Below are positions 1-10,220 of a stretch of DNA of 64,000 nt, piece by piece. Source of the stretch: a virus; the IMG/VR virus record IMGVR_UViG_3300037493_003061, positions 1-64,000 of that record; one strand, given 5' to 3'. Under the pieces are notes generated by a model. That model did not search any database, was not told the DNA's origin, and saw only the letters and a list, made by a program, of their open reading frames with translations. The first letter of the stretch is position 1; every line of letters begins with the position of its first letter. Position numbers and translations under genes: made by a program.

Positions 1-1
1 T

Positions 2-1659
2 ATTACTAAAACTCCAACTAACACCCCAACAAACACACTAACTAATACTGTTACTCAAACGCCAACTAATACATCTACTCAAACTCCTACGAATACTCCA
101 ACAAACACAATTACTCAAACACCTACAAATACCCCTACAAAAACAGTTACACCAACGAACACAATTACTCAAACACCAACTAATACACCTACCAATACTT
201 TAACTCCGACCAATACCATAACTCAAACACCTACGAACACTCCAACAAAAACTTTAACACCAACTAACACTATCACTCAAACACCAACAAATACAATAAC
301 TCAAACTCCAACTAATACACCTACTAATACTTCAACCCAAACTCCTACGAACACCCCTACAAAAACGGTTACACCGACCAATACGATTACTCAAACTCCG
401 ACTAACACTCCAACAAAAACTTTAACACCAACTAACACGTTAACTCAGACCCCAACTAATACACCGACGAATACTTTAACCCCAACCAATACTTCAACAC
501 AAACTCCGACTAATACTGTAACACCAACAAGGACTTCAACTAACACACCTACGAACACTCCAACCAATACTGTAACCCCTACGAACACATCAACTAACAC
601 ACCTACGAACACACCTACAAATACGGTTACTCCAACTAATACACCTACGAATACATCAACAAATACGCCAACTAATACTATTACACCAACAAGGACTTCA
701 ACAAATACTCCGACTAACACACCAACGAATACTGCAACACCAACTAACACGATAACTCAGACTCCAACTAATACACCTACAAATACTGTAACATCTACTA
801 TCACCCCAACTAACACATCAACAAATACGCCAACTAATACTGTTACACCAACAAAGACTTCCACCAATACCCCTACAAACACACCAACCAATACTTCAAC
901 CAACACCCCTACGAATACCCCTACGAATACCCCTACAAAAACGGTTACGCCAACGAATACTCCGACTAACACTATAACTCAAACACCAACTAATACCCCA
1001 ACCAATACTTTAACCCCAACCAATACGATTACTCAGACTCCAACTAACACCCCTACAAATACGACAACTAATACGGTAACACCAACAAGAACTTCAACTA
1101 ATACACCGACAAATACACCTACGAACACACCAACAAATACAATTACTAAGACCCCAACGAACACTATTACTCAAACACCTACGAGTACATTAACACCAAC
1201 AACCACCCCAACTAACACACCAACGAACACAATTACTAAGACCCCAACAAATACCCCAACTCCAACTAACACAATTACTAAGACACCGACTAATACTATA
1301 ACTCAAACACCTACGAACACACCAACTCAGACTCCAACAAACACACCAACGAATACGAACACACCTACCAACACTATCACACCAACTAATACGATAACAC
1401 CCACTAAAACCCCAACACCAACTAATACACCAACTAATACTATAACCCCTACAAATACGATTACTAAAACTCCAACTAATACAATAACCCAAACACCAAC
1501 TAACACGCCAACTAACACCATCACTAAGACACCAACTAACACTCCGACTAACACCCCTACTAACACAATTACTCAAACGCCAACTAACACCCCAACAAGA
1601 ACTGTCACACCAACTAATACGCCAACAAGAACTGTTACACCAACACCAACAGTCACACC
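2..1659 (+). repeat. Low-complexity X-Thr dipeptide block 1 (about 550 residues)
   Basis: Read in the coding frame, every second codon is ACN (Thr), and the alternating position is Pro, Asn, Ile, Val, Gln, Lys, Leu, Ser, Ala or Arg. Common units are [12 protein letters not shown] and VTPT. All four Thr codons are used and the 6- and 12-base periods are imperfect, so selection on the protein is more likely than recent replication slippage. Confidence 0.9.
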
Positions 1660-4579
1660 AATACTACCTTTAGATTATGTTTCAACATTTGATTGTACAT
1701 ATCCTGTGACGATAAATATCAATACCTTTACAGGTGGTGTTCCACCATATTTTGTAGGGGATACTTTCTACACAAGTCAAGCAGCAGCGTTGGCAAACAC
1801 AATTTGGAGTGAAGCGTCAAGTGCCGCTTATGGTGTTGGAACTAGTGGTTTTTATTGGACAGTTATTAAAGATTCAGTTGGAACATTATTATCAAAATCG
1901 GTGAACGCTATTTGTCCAACTCAAACACCAACCCCAACTCAAACAAGAACTGAAACACCAACTCAAACACCAACTAATACGATTACCCCTACGAATACTA
2001 AAACACCAACTCAAACAATAACCCCAACTAAAACACCAACTCAAACAATAACCCCAACTAAAACACCAACTCAAACAATAACCCCAACCGCCAACCAAAC
2101 TTGTTTTACTTTCCCATCAAATCAAACTAATATAATTATAAACGATAATGGTCCAGCATCAGTTTACCCAATAACGTTTACAATTTCAGGTTTAGTTACA
2201 GCAATTAGTGATGTTAAAATAACATTAAGTGGATATTCACATACAGGTGTTGGAGATGTTGGTATGTTATTGGTCGCGCCTGATAATACAAGTTGGTCAT
2301 TATTAACCGGTAGAGTTGGAGGGGTTAATAATGCCGTTAACGCTAACGTAACATTAACAAGTTTTAGTTCACCAACATGGGATGGCTTTAGTTCAGGGAC
2401 ATTCAAAAATAATACTTTGGTTAATAACTCAATGCCATTTTCCGCACCATGTCCAACGACTTTTACAACCGGTAATTCACCAGCGTTCACAATATTTGAC
2501 GGAATACAACCGCCAGTTTCAAATGGCACATGGTCATTATATATTCAAGATTTTTCAATAGTTGATGTTGGTACATTATCAGGTGCGACATTAGTCATAT
2601 GTTCTGAAAACACAACCCCGACTCCAACCCCAACTAACACTGTCACACCAACTAATACCATAACACCAACAAGAACCGCAACTAATACACCAACTAACAC
2701 TCCGACGAATACCATAACACCGACGAATACCATAACCCCAACTAAAACATCCACACCAACTAAAACATCCACACCAACTAATACACCAACTAACACTATA
2801 ACCCCAACAAATACGATAACACCAACTAAAACCCCGACTAATACCATAACACCCACAAATACGATAACACCAACTAAAACCGCAACGCCAACGAATACCC
2901 CTACTAACACAATTACACCCACTAAAACCCCAACACCAACTAATACACCAACTAATACTATAACCCCTACAAATACGATAACACCAACTAAAACCCCGAC
3001 TAATACCATAACACCCACAAATACGATAACACCAACTAAAACAGCCACTCCAACGAATACCCCTACTAACACAATTACACCCACTAAAACCCCAACACCA
3101 ACTAATACACCAACTAATACCATAACACCCACAAATACGATAACACCAACTAAAACCGCAACGCCAACGAATACCCCTACTAACACAATTACACCCACTA
3201 AAACAGCAACACCAACTAACACACCAACTAATACCCCGACTAAAACCGCAACACCAACAAATACTTTAACACCCACAATAACACCACCACCAGTTATTTG
3301 TTTCTTTTTCTCATCGTATATTAACCCAAGTACAGGGCCATATGGTACTTATCAAATATCAACAGGTTCAAGTGGGTTTTATAATGGATATCCGTATTAC
3401 ACAATTATAGCACAATCCACAATCACAGGTTATGTTTGGTACGACACCGTCAATACTACATGGACTTACACAACAACTTTAGGTGGTGGTACAACTATTA
3501 GCGTATTAAATAATTCAATTTCACTACCCTACCCAATATCAAATAGACCGGCCATTTGGTTTGGTTCAATCGCCACAGGAAGTATGGATGAATCTACTTC
3601 AGGTACATGTCCAACACCAACACCAACACCAACAACCACCGTTACGCCTACTAAAACACCAACAAATACACCAACTAGAACTGTAACACCATCTATAACA
3701 CCAACAAATACGATAACACCAACTAAAACAACAACACCATCACAATCAATAACACCAACTAGAACCGTTACACCTACCAACACCGTGACACCAACTAGAA
3801 CCGTTACGCCAACAAGTTCAACACCAGTATTCTCATTATCTGCTTGTGATGTTGTCTTCTCAAATAGTAGCATTTCACCATACCAATTCACGTATAACGT
3901 TAGTACAAATATTAAAACATCAATATCAACACCGGCACTTAATAGCCAATATGTTGCAAAAACATCTAATAGATTATGGTTAGATAATGGTACATCATCG
4001 GCAACCGTTACAAATTTAAATGAATATGTGTTAGTTCAAAGTCCTTACAGTGTATCATTAAATCGTGCAATAGCCATATCAAATAATGGTTCAGGTAATT
4101 TCTGGACAGGATTTTTAGCTTACGATAATACCACATTAATTGGTGGTAATGGTACATTCCCAACTGTTTTAAGACAATTGGATATAACAACAACCACTGC
4201 GACTCAAACAGTTTTATGGAGTACTCCGGTAACAAGACAAATGGTTGGTAATCCTATTTTCACAACCGCTGGTAAGCTACTATATTTAAACATTGACAAT
4301 GCCGGAACACCTAATTCTTACATAACACAAAGAGATTACTTAACAGGCACATTAGAATACGAACTTCAAATTGGTTCTGCCGGTGATATTTACACAGGTT
4401 TATTCTACACAGGATTCGCATTATATACGGTTAAAAATGACGGTAATGTATACCTTATTGACCCATGTACACCTCCATATTTAGTATCAGTTGGTTCTAC
4501 AACAGTTAACACATCATCTCAAGCGGCACAAACAGCTTCTTGTATGACCATCAGTATAGCATATTTAACCTGTTTTTAA
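2..4579 (+). CDS. Giant Thr/Pro-linker fibre-like protein, 5' end outside window
   Basis: The frame is open without a stop from base 2 to the TAA at 4577-4579, giving at least 1525 residues. The GTG at 1706 lies inside this frame and is not a convincing start, because the reading frame upstream is continuous and has the same composition as the later linkers. The protein alternates low-complexity linkers (coordinates about 2-1659, 1915-2093, 2617-3291, 3610-3822) with four globular parts: 1660-1914, 2094-2616, 3292-3609 and 3823-4579. The second globular part resembles the jelly-roll P domain of proprotein convertases. The last contains several WLDNG/LAYDN/YLID-type strands that could be propeller blades, which is a weak inference. 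It is probably a secreted-style virion surface fibre or adhesin, but no attachment or receptor-binding motif is recognisable. It faces the leftward operon and ends at a shared terminator. Confidence 0.85.
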   Translation: MTKTPTNTPTNTLTNTVTQTPTNTSTQTPTNTPTNTITQTPTNTPTKTVTPTNTITQTPTNTPTNTLTPTNTITQTPTNTPTKTLTPTNTITQTPTNTITQTPTNTPTNTSTQTPTNTPTKTVTPTNTITQTPTNTPTKTLTPTNTLTQTPTNTPTNTLTPTNTSTQTPTNTVTPTRTSTNTPTNTPTNTVTPTNTSTNTPTNTPTNTVTPTNTPTNTSTNTPTNTITPTRTSTNTPTNTPTNTATPTNTITQTPTNTPTNTVTSTITPTNTSTNTPTNTVTPTKTSTNTPTNTPTNTSTNTPTNTPTNTPTKTVTPTNTPTNTITQTPTNTPTNTLTPTNTITQTPTNTPTNTTTNTVTPTRTSTNTPTNTPTNTPTNTITKTPTNTITQTPTSTLTPTTTPTNTPTNTITKTPTNTPTPTNTITKTPTNTITQTPTNTPTQTPTNTPTNTNTPTNTITPTNTITPTKTPTPTNTPTNTITPTNTITKTPTNTITQTPTNTPTNTITKTPTNTPTNTPTNTITQTPTNTPTRTVTPTNTPTRTVTPTPTVTPILPLDYVSTFDCTYPVTININTFTGGVPPYFVGDTFYTSQAAALANTIWSEASSAAYGVGTSGFYWTVIKDSVGTLLSKSVNAICPTQTPTPTQTRTETPTQTPTNTITPTNTKTPTQTITPTKTPTQTITPTKTPTQTITPTANQTCFTFPSNQTNIIINDNGPASVYPITFTISGLVTAISDVKITLSGYSHTGVGDVGMLLVAPDNTSWSLLTGRVGGVNNAVNANVTLTSFSSPTWDGFSSGTFKNNTLVNNSMPFSAPCPTTFTTGNSPAFTIFDGIQPPVSNGTWSLYIQDFSIVDVGTLSGATLVICSENTTPTPTPTNTVTPTNTITPTRTATNTPTNTPTNTITPTNTITPTKTSTPTKTSTPTNTPTNTITPTNTITPTKTPTNTITPTNTITPTKTATPTNTPTNTITPTKTPTPTNTPTNTITPTNTITPTKTPTNTITPTNTITPTKTATPTNTPTNTITPTKTPTPTNTPTNTITPTNTITPTKTATPTNTPTNTITPTKTATPTNTPTNTPTKTATPTNTLTPTITPPPVICFFFSSYINPSTGPYGTYQISTGSSGFYNGYPYYTIIAQSTITGYVWYDTVNTTWTYTTTLGGGTTISVLNNSISLPYPISNRPAIWFGSIATGSMDESTSGTCPTPTPTPTTTVTPTKTPTNTPTRTVTPSITPTNTITPTKTTTPSQSITPTRTVTPTNTVTPTRTVTPTSSTPVFSLSACDVVFSNSSISPYQFTYNVSTNIKTSISTPALNSQYVAKTSNRLWLDNGTSSATVTNLNEYVLVQSPYSVSLNRAIAISNNGSGNFWTGFLAYDNTTLIGGNGTFPTVLRQLDITTTTATQTVLWSTPVTRQMVGNPIFTTAGKLLYLNIDNAGTPNSYITQRDYLTGTLEYELQIGSAGDIYTGLFYTGFALYTVKNDGNVYLIDPCTPPYLVSVGSTTVNTSSQAAQTASCMTISIAYLTCF
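1915..2093 (+). repeat. X-Thr linker block 2
   Basis: About 60 residues of [12 protein letters not shown] type inside the giant fibre gene. A 27-base unit encoding TQTITPTKT is repeated almost exactly three times near 2009-2090, which does suggest local slippage or duplication here. Confidence 0.85.
2617..3291 (+). repeat. X-Thr linker block 3
   Basis: About 225 residues of alternating X-Thr sequence between the P-domain-like part and the third globular part of the giant fibre. It contains the long tandem duplication listed separately. Confidence 0.88.
2821..3144 (+). repeat. Tandem duplication, 162-base unit
   Basis: Bases from 2821 and from 2983 begin the same stretch and stay nearly identical for 162 bases (54 codons). 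A third, diverged partial copy follows after about 3145. The period is a multiple of three, so the frame is kept. The copies are much more alike than the rest of the block, which points to a recent duplication by recombination. Confidence 0.75.
3610..3822 (+). repeat. X-Thr linker block 4
   Basis: About 70 residues of [12 protein letters not shown] type separate the third and fourth globular parts of the giant fibre. Arg and Ser are more frequent here than in the other blocks. Confidence 0.85.
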
Positions 4580-4656
4580 TACAAATTCTTAACTAGTTTA
4601 ATTACATTTGTAATGTAAAACATTTTCGTAATACAAAACAAAAGGGCAAAGAAAAA

Positions 4657-4674
4657 GGGAAGTGTAAACTCCCC
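4657..4674. terminator. Bidirectional terminator between convergent genes
   Basis: A 7-bp stem (GGGAAGT, loop GTAA, ACTCCCC) with one G-U pair lies between the ends of the giant fibre gene (+) and the RuvC-like gene (-). On the minus strand it is followed directly by TTTTTC; on the plus strand by a weaker TTCTATTTTAAT tract. It can serve both genes. Confidence 0.7.
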
Positions 4675-4696
4675 TTCTATTTTAATATCTATTTGT

Positions 4697-5305
4697 TTAC
4701 CAAACCTCAATTTGATTCATGAATCCAAGGACACAACAATAAGCATCCGTTTGGTCAAAATTTTCTTTTTTAAGAGTATTATTTTTAGTGTACTGCCATT
4801 GAATTTGTGGTTCAAGTTTTGCAATTTTTTCCCATATAATCATTTTCTTATCAATGTCTTTTGGAAGTCCACCAAACAAAACATATTTACCTTTATCATT
4901 TTGTTGAACCAATTCAGGAAACGCAAACTTTCTTGAATTATAAGTTGAGATGAATTCAGGAACTATACCAAGCATATCGTAAATTTCTTTACAGATAAAA
5001 CTATTAAATCTCATTAAAACTTGAACAGTATTAATATTATTTGAGTTCAACAAAGGTTCCTCAATAATGACTCTAACAATACCTAAATTTTTATATTCTA
5101 TTAATTTACTCTTAAAAACTTCCGCCTTTAACAATAATTCTTTAATTTTACTATTATCTTGATTTTCCTTAGATTTTGGTCTTGGCGATATGTGAGTCAA
5201 TTCCAAGAGTTCTTTACTTTGAATGTCAAATAATGCCCACCCGATTGTTCGGGTTGAAACATCTAATCCTAATACTTTTGGACTTTCTTTTAATGTTTTA
5301 CTCAT
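4697..5305 (-). CDS. RuvC-like Holliday-junction resolvase family protein
   Basis: 202 residues with RNase H-fold resolvase signatures: an N-terminal strand with the first acidic residue (LGLDVSTRTIGWALFD), a central VIIEEP strand carrying the second acidic residue, and a C-terminal FDQTDAYC motif with the last acidic pair. Such enzymes cut branched DNA, which phages need before or during packaging. The ATG at 5305 was chosen because the longer frame begins at a TTG overlapping the upstream gene; the ATG sits 4 bases after that gene's stop. It is the last gene of the long leftward structural run and ends at a terminator. The exact role (resolvase or another RuvC-fold nuclease) is inferred. 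Confidence 0.75.
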   Translation of the reverse strand: MSKTLKESPKVLGLDVSTRTIGWALFDIQSKELLELTHISPRPKSKENQDNSKIKELLLKAEVFKSKLIEYKNLGIVRVIIEEPLLNSNNINTVQVLMRFNSFICKEIYDMLGIVPEFISTYNSRKFAFPELVQQNDKGKYVLFGGLPKDIDKKMIIWEKIAKLEPQIQWQYTKNNTLKKENFDQTDAYCCVLGFMNQIEVW

Positions 5306-5309
5306 AAAT

Positions 5310-7787
5310 TTAAAAATCAAATTTTATTACAAACTGTTGAATCCCTTGTCTTGGAGTCGGAGATTGTAGTTTTGATATAATCATAAGGTCGTCACTGGAA
5401 TCGTAAAGGGCAATTTCAGTTATATATAAAGGTTTACCATTAACCCAACTAGGATTTGAACTTGCTTGGAACTCCGCATCCCCTAAATTAATTTTATATT
5501 TCATTTCATATATCGTTGCCTGTACGTCAGTTTCAACTGTACCATAGAAGTAATATTCATCACCAAAATTTAATTGTTGACCTGTAAAACTTTTAGGTGT
5601 TAATTCAATATAATCCGATAAATCATAAATCGGAGCAGCATCGTATAAATCTTTACTTATAACAAAAGTAGTGCCTGTTAATCCTTCCTCAGTTATATGC
5701 CCATTAATAGTTGTTGCAGATAATAAATCCGTATAGTCAATTACTTTCCATTCAGTAGGTTCAGGTCTTCCATTACCAATCACTTTTTGACAAATAATTT
5801 CAAATTTATCTGCGAAGAATCCTGTCGGTAAATTACACACATCAGGACAAAGTGTTGTAGTCGTAGCAACATAGTTACCAATTGTTGTCGTTGTCGTCAC
5901 CGGTGAATATGTTTTATAATTTAAACACCCAAACTCACCACCAAATCTCACAGAAACATTTTGAGGTCCAATATCTAAACAAGATAAATTAGGACCTTGT
6001 ATTTTAGTATAATAATTACAATGTAACGAATTTGTAAAAGAATTTTCATTACCCAATCTATAAGTAATGTATAAGTATTCAGTATTACCCGTTAAAATCC
6101 CCTCACTTGATTGATTTGATGAACCGCAAGTGTTTGGTGTGGTCAACGCCACTTTAGGTGCCGGTAATGTCCAATTTCTATTTGATTTATATGATAACGA
6201 TGCAATTATTTCTTCATCGTCAATAATAACAATTTTATGGTCAGGAAACACCTTACCAATTCTATTTGGTAAATTAGTACTTGGATTTGGGTTATTATCC
6301 CATAAGTTATAATAACGAATTCCAGGCGTGTTCATATCAAGATTTTTCTTAGACTCAATATAACTAGGCTGAAATAAGTCAAAATCCTCAAACCCTGGAG
6401 GGTCAACCCAAAATGATTGTCCTTGACAACAGTCAGGATTTTTATGCCACATTAATGTTGGTAAGCTAATCTTGAAGTTTCTCGCTTGCCCAATAGTATC
6501 TTCAGGTAATGTTGGGTCTAAAGGTTCTAATGCAAATTTTTCACCATAATAAAAATCAATTGTCTGATTAGTATAATGAATAATAGCTATCGCCTTTTGT
6601 TCTTCAGGTTGGACCTTAACAATCTCACCAAATGAATTATAATAATATGTATCGGTCGTTTCAGCACTTAAAGTTGGGTCAACATTGAATGTTTGACCAC
6701 TGTTTGACATATAACCTAAGTATTCTTTAGTTCCCATATATTGTACCGAACCAAAGTTAGAAAACCCTTTAACCACATCACTATCTAACCCTGCAAAATC
6801 TTCAGACCAAGGAATATTCATATTCCATATTTTTACATCTAATTCATCACTATTACATAATGAACCAAAATTAATTACGTCAGTATTATAATGATTTAAT
6901 GGTGTTATACTATCATATAAATTAGTCATATTAGGTGGGTAAATAACCGTTCTTGCATAACATACACCCATTAAATCAGTATAATCAGGTGTTGGTCTGT
7001 CTAATGTAATAACGTTATTACACACGTCTAAAATTCTATAAGTTAAAATACCATAACAACTAAACATACTCATAACACAGGTTGTTTCAACAGGTGCTGG
7101 CGTCGGAGTTGGGAATGTAGGAGTCGGAGTTGGTTCAGGTGTTTCACAAGGTAATGTTTCCGTAGGTGTCGGAGTTTCAGTTGGCGTCTCAGTTGGAGTG
7201 GGTGTAGGTGTAGGCGTTAAACCACCACAATTACAATCATTTTTACCCCTACCATCATAATAAATAGTAATTAAATCACCAACTTGTGGTAATCTCACAA
7301 TATTGGTATTACAACCCGAATAAACAACATTAATAGTATCACTACCATTCAATGTTGACATATCAACTATATAATTAGAATTTATAACATGTTTATTATC
7401 CGTAAACGCACTCCAGTATGTGAAGTTATCAATAGTTACACCCGTAAAAAAACCTCTTGGTTCCGCACGGTTATAAATAGGACTTGAAATAGAATCCATA
7501 TATGGTATACCATACGTATTACCATTAAATCCTTTCACATAATATGGATATTTTATATTCTGTTTGTTTGATTGGGGGGAACCACTTGAATTCTGAGCAT
7601 TAAATGCCGGTTCTAAAATCATTGTTTCAGATTGATTGTACGATGCGTCCAACCCATTATAAGAAACCTCACTATCACCAATTTGGAAATAAGAAATGTT
7701 AAAATTACCCTGTGATAATTTCTCCCTACCTGTATCAGTTAATCTACTGTTTAGTAAAGCTGACGTATTTTTTAATATATAACTCAT
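5310..7787 (-). CDS. Virion protein, tail-fibre/baseplate adaptor type, with PT-rich linker
   Basis: 825 residues. The N-terminus (DTGREKLSQGNFNISYFQIG) and the C-terminus (ITEIALYDSSDDLMIISKL) resemble the two halves of tail-collar/fibre-adaptor domains, in which a fibre joins the baseplate. Residues about 190-235 form a Thr/Pro/Glu linker (PTPTETPTE type) bounded by Cys, and a second short poly-Thr stretch lies near residue 630-645. It follows the SprB-like 448-residue gene by 30 bases with an A-rich leader. It is probably a distal tail structural protein; no enzymatic motif is visible. Confidence 0.55.
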   Translation of the reverse strand: MSYILKNTSALLNSRLTDTGREKLSQGNFNISYFQIGDSEVSYNGLDASYNQSETMILEPAFNAQNSSGSPQSNKQNIKYPYYVKGFNGNTYGIPYMDSISSPIYNRAEPRGFFTGVTIDNFTYWSAFTDNKHVINSNYIVDMSTLNGSDTINVVYSGCNTNIVRLPQVGDLITIYYDGRGKNDCNCGGLTPTPTPTPTETPTETPTPTETLPCETPEPTPTPTFPTPTPAPVETTCVMSMFSCYGILTYRILDVCNNVITLDRPTPDYTDLMGVCYARTVIYPPNMTNLYDSITPLNHYNTDVINFGSLCNSDELDVKIWNMNIPWSEDFAGLDSDVVKGFSNFGSVQYMGTKEYLGYMSNSGQTFNVDPTLSAETTDTYYYNSFGEIVKVQPEEQKAIAIIHYTNQTIDFYYGEKFALEPLDPTLPEDTIGQARNFKISLPTLMWHKNPDCCQGQSFWVDPPGFEDFDLFQPSYIESKKNLDMNTPGIRYYNLWDNNPNPSTNLPNRIGKVFPDHKIVIIDDEEIIASLSYKSNRNWTLPAPKVALTTPNTCGSSNQSSEGILTGNTEYLYITYRLGNENSFTNSLHCNYYTKIQGPNLSCLDIGPQNVSVRFGGEFGCLNYKTYSPVTTTTTIGNYVATTTTLCPDVCNLPTGFFADKFEIICQKVIGNGRPEPTEWKVIDYTDLLSATTINGHITEEGLTGTTFVISKDLYDAAPIYDLSDYIELTPKSFTGQQLNFGDEYYFYGTVETDVQATIYEMKYKINLGDAEFQASSNPSWVNGKPLYITEIALYDSSDDLMIISKLQSPTPRQGIQQFVIKFDF

Positions 7788-7817
7788 ATAATATTTTTTC
7801 TTTTTTTATTCGTATAG

Positions 7818-9164
7818 TTAATTACTATAATTTGTTTGAATTAAACTACAACATGTACAATCAACTAAATGTGAATTAACTATGAACGCATAATTACTAG
7901 TAAATAATGCCGAACAACATCCAGGAAATTGGCCACGACAATCTAATGTATAATCTCTAACCACCTTTACACTATAATTACTAGTTGTTGTGAATTCCAA
8001 ATTTTGATATGTAAAGTTATAACCTGTCATATACATAGTATTAAATGAACATGAGTTAAGCACATTCGGTCCACTCGTTTCTGTAGTATTATTAATACCA
8101 ATATTTGGTACTCCGTTATTTAAAACCACAGGTGTAAAGGTTGAAGTCGCAGAATTTATATTAGGTGTACGAGAAAAATCACCATGAAGTTCTAAATCAA
8201 AAACTATTTTAACCCCAACAGGTAAACTAGGCGTTACCGTTAATGGGTATGTATACTCATATGAAGTATTACTTAATTGAACCACTAATGGTGCTAAAAA
8301 TGATATAGTGTATGTCGTTATTTGTTGACTATTAAAGACAATATTACCAGATTGAGAAACCACAATATTATTCGTAGAATCTTTAATCTGAGGTGTATAA
8401 GGAACATTAGAACATAAATTTGAGAATAAAGGACTTGACCCCCACGTTATACCCCCATTTATTGAATATTGATATGGTGGGACTCCACCACTACCTTGTA
8501 TAGTTATTGACGCATTACAACTCGTACATGTTGGGTCATTTTTACTTACACTTAACTTTAAATTATCAACATTAACACATACACCTTCGTTCACCGTAAC
8601 AATTCCTTCATAACCTAAAATTAACCACCCATTAAATGGTGGGTAAGCCGGATTATTATTAATAATTGTTAAATTGTTTAACGTGTCAACTAACTCCCAA
8701 CGATTATCAACATTATCCCAAACAATAGTGTACAATTCATCATCAGAAATCCAACTTTGTTTATTATTTACAACCCCATTAGGATTAAAATGAATGGATA
8801 AATTCACATGACCAACATTTCCAACATAATTAATAATCATACAGAAATCATAGGTTATTATAGGTAATGTAGTTGTAGTAGTCGTTGTTGTTGGAATAAG
8901 CGGACCTGTTAACACACAAATAGTATTGGCGGTAAAATCACCATAATAATCAACAATTGTTGCGGGATATGAACCCACCGATAAATTATTAATTACAAAT
9001 GAACTATTCCCATTTCCCCAAGTAATATTGTAAGGAGGTGTTCCACCTGTTACAATTAAAGTTGCTGCACCATCAGACGTATTTTGTCCACTAGGATTAG
9101 TAACTTGACATGCAACCCCAAGTGGGAAAATTACAATAGGTTGACACTCGTTATTTTCAGGCAT
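7818..9164 (-). CDS. SprB-repeat-like adhesin protein with poly-Thr linker
   Basis: 448 residues. Residues about 18-90 match the SprB-like repeat pattern: Cys, then DGAATLIVTGGTPPYNITW, then a NLSVGSYPATIVD strand. A second, more diverged copy begins near residue 212 (GSGGVPPYQYS). An eight-Thr linker near residue 92 separates the first repeat from a globular part. SprB is the large flavobacterial gliding adhesin, and its repeats form small beta-sandwich modules. The C-terminal 60 residues are Cys-rich. Its place among tail genes suggests a virion surface protein that binds the cell or a polysaccharide; this is inference. Confidence 0.65.
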   Translation of the reverse strand: MPENNECQPIVIFPLGVACQVTNPSGQNTSDGAATLIVTGGTPPYNITWGNGNSSFVINNLSVGSYPATIVDYYGDFTANTICVLTGPLIPTTTTTTTTLPIITYDFCMIINYVGNVGHVNLSIHFNPNGVVNNKQSWISDDELYTIVWDNVDNRWELVDTLNNLTIINNNPAYPPFNGWLILGYEGIVTVNEGVCVNVDNLKLSVSKNDPTCTSCNASITIQGSGGVPPYQYSINGGITWGSSPLFSNLCSNVPYTPQIKDSTNNIVVSQSGNIVFNSQQITTYTISFLAPLVVQLSNTSYEYTYPLTVTPSLPVGVKIVFDLELHGDFSRTPNINSATSTFTPVVLNNGVPNIGINNTTETSGPNVLNSCSFNTMYMTGYNFTYQNLEFTTTSNYSVKVVRDYTLDCRGQFPGCCSALFTSNYAFIVNSHLVDCTCCSLIQTNYSN

Positions 9165-9190
9165 TATTAATCTGTTTTTTATATAAATAA

Positions 9191-10177
9191 TCAGTTATTT
9201 CGTTTTTGTTGAATTAACGACTTCATAACTTCAATATATTTTATGGTAGAACTATTCTTTTCAATAAAATCAAAATAATTAGGGTCATTTTCAATTTTTA
9301 GTAATGGGTCATCATTAATGTATTCCCCTTTATAAAATTTCCTATCTTTCAAATCTTCAGTAACACCCGCCATATGTAATATGGGTTTATTATTATATAA
9401 AATGAGGTCGTCCGTTGCCCATGAAAAATCCAATTCTTTAGTCACCTTTGTTTCTTTACCAAAATACCACAGATTCCATAAAACCGACCACATTTCAGCC
9501 GTCCAAAATTGTATTTCGCCAGGACTGATAGGGAATCGTTTTTGATAACTCATCATTTGGTCATATAATGGTACACAATCATCATAAATTTTCTTCCACA
9601 TCTCAGAATCGGTATCTTTTATAATATATTGACCACCACCCGAATTTTCTTGATTACATTTAACACAATTAATATTAACACCAACAACATCGGTCATCTC
9701 TTGAATTAATTGTCCTTTATTTGAATTGGGGTATTGAGTCTCATATCTATCACAACAATCCATAATATAATCATACCCTATATACCCAACAGTGTCAGAT
9801 AAATAAATAATATTATCTTTCATTAATTCTTTGAAATCAGGCAATTCTCTAAATATGATGTCAGCATCATGTAAAAAAAACGACTTTCCATATTGCGGAT
9901 TTTCTTCTAACCATTTATAAATTAAAAATGGTTTTATATTCGGTATATAATGTTTTTTGTCTCGGTTATCAACATAATGATGGATATTTATACCTAAATC
10001 TTTTAATTCTAACGATTCTTTACTGGGTTCTTTTTTACCTTGAACTATCGCTAATACAACATGAATATCATTGGGGTTAATTCCTTTTTGTATAAAATTA
10101 TGAACATAAACCTTAATTTGCCAATGAAAATATGGGACATCAGGTTGTGCCGAAACAAAGACTAAATTATTTTCCAT
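9191..10177 (-). CDS. Putative GT-A-fold glycosyltransferase
   Basis: 328 residues. The sequence has a nucleotide-sugar-transferase layout: an early VFVSAQPDVPYFHWQ strand, then KPFLIYKWLEENP leading into FLHDADIIF, which carries a DxD metal/nucleotide-binding motif, and later GGGQYII and PGEIQFWTAEMW segments. The layout recalls the serine/hydroxyproline O-glycosyltransferases of plants and algae, but that resemblance is from memory and unproven. No signal peptide or membrane helix is seen, so it should act in the cytoplasm. It sits between genes for Thr-rich virion proteins, which makes these possible acceptors; modification of host or phage glycans is an alternative. Confidence 0.55.
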   Translation of the reverse strand: MENNLVFVSAQPDVPYFHWQIKVYVHNFIQKGINPNDIHVVLAIVQGKKEPSKESLELKDLGINIHHYVDNRDKKHYIPNIKPFLIYKWLEENPQYGKSFFLHDADIIFRELPDFKELMKDNIIYLSDTVGYIGYDYIMDCCDRYETQYPNSNKGQLIQEMTDVVGVNINCVKCNQENSGGGQYIIKDTDSEMWKKIYDDCVPLYDQMMSYQKRFPISPGEIQFWTAEMWSVLWNLWYFGKETKVTKELDFSWATDDLILYNNKPILHMAGVTEDLKDRKFYKGEYINDDPLLKIENDPNYFDFIEKNSSTIKYIEVMKSLIQQKRNN

Positions 10178-10204
10178 ACATGAAATATAATTCAGAACTT
10201 TTCG

Positions 10205-10215
10205 TTATAAATAAT
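10205..10215 (-). promoter_or_regulatory. TATTTATA leader motif before the glycosyltransferase gene
   Basis: The minus strand reads ATTATTTATAA in the 43-base gap between the 176-residue gene and the glycosyltransferase start. The same core recurs in front of several other genes here. Function unknown: promoter element or A+T-rich translation leader. Confidence 0.3.
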
Positions 10216-10220
10216 ACATT

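Noticed and set aside
445-972. Open frames on the minus strand coding V-G-V-rich peptides
   Set aside because: They are the reverse complement of the ACN-CCN repeats of the giant fibre gene; lack of stops follows from the repeat composition. The same holds for 1327-1566 and 2545-3276.
2-1659. CRISPR array or satellite-type DNA repeat
   Set aside because: The units are 6-12 bases with varied third codon positions, there are no constant repeats with unique spacers, and the coding frame is maintained.
1706-4579. GTG at 1706 as the start of the fibre gene
   Set aside because: The frame is continuous from base 2 through 1706 with the same linker composition, so this GTG is an internal Val codon.
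4712-4936. Plus-strand open frame opposite the RuvC-like gene
   Set aside because: It lies fully inside the RuvC-like gene, whose catalytic motifs are clear, and shows no similarity to known proteins.
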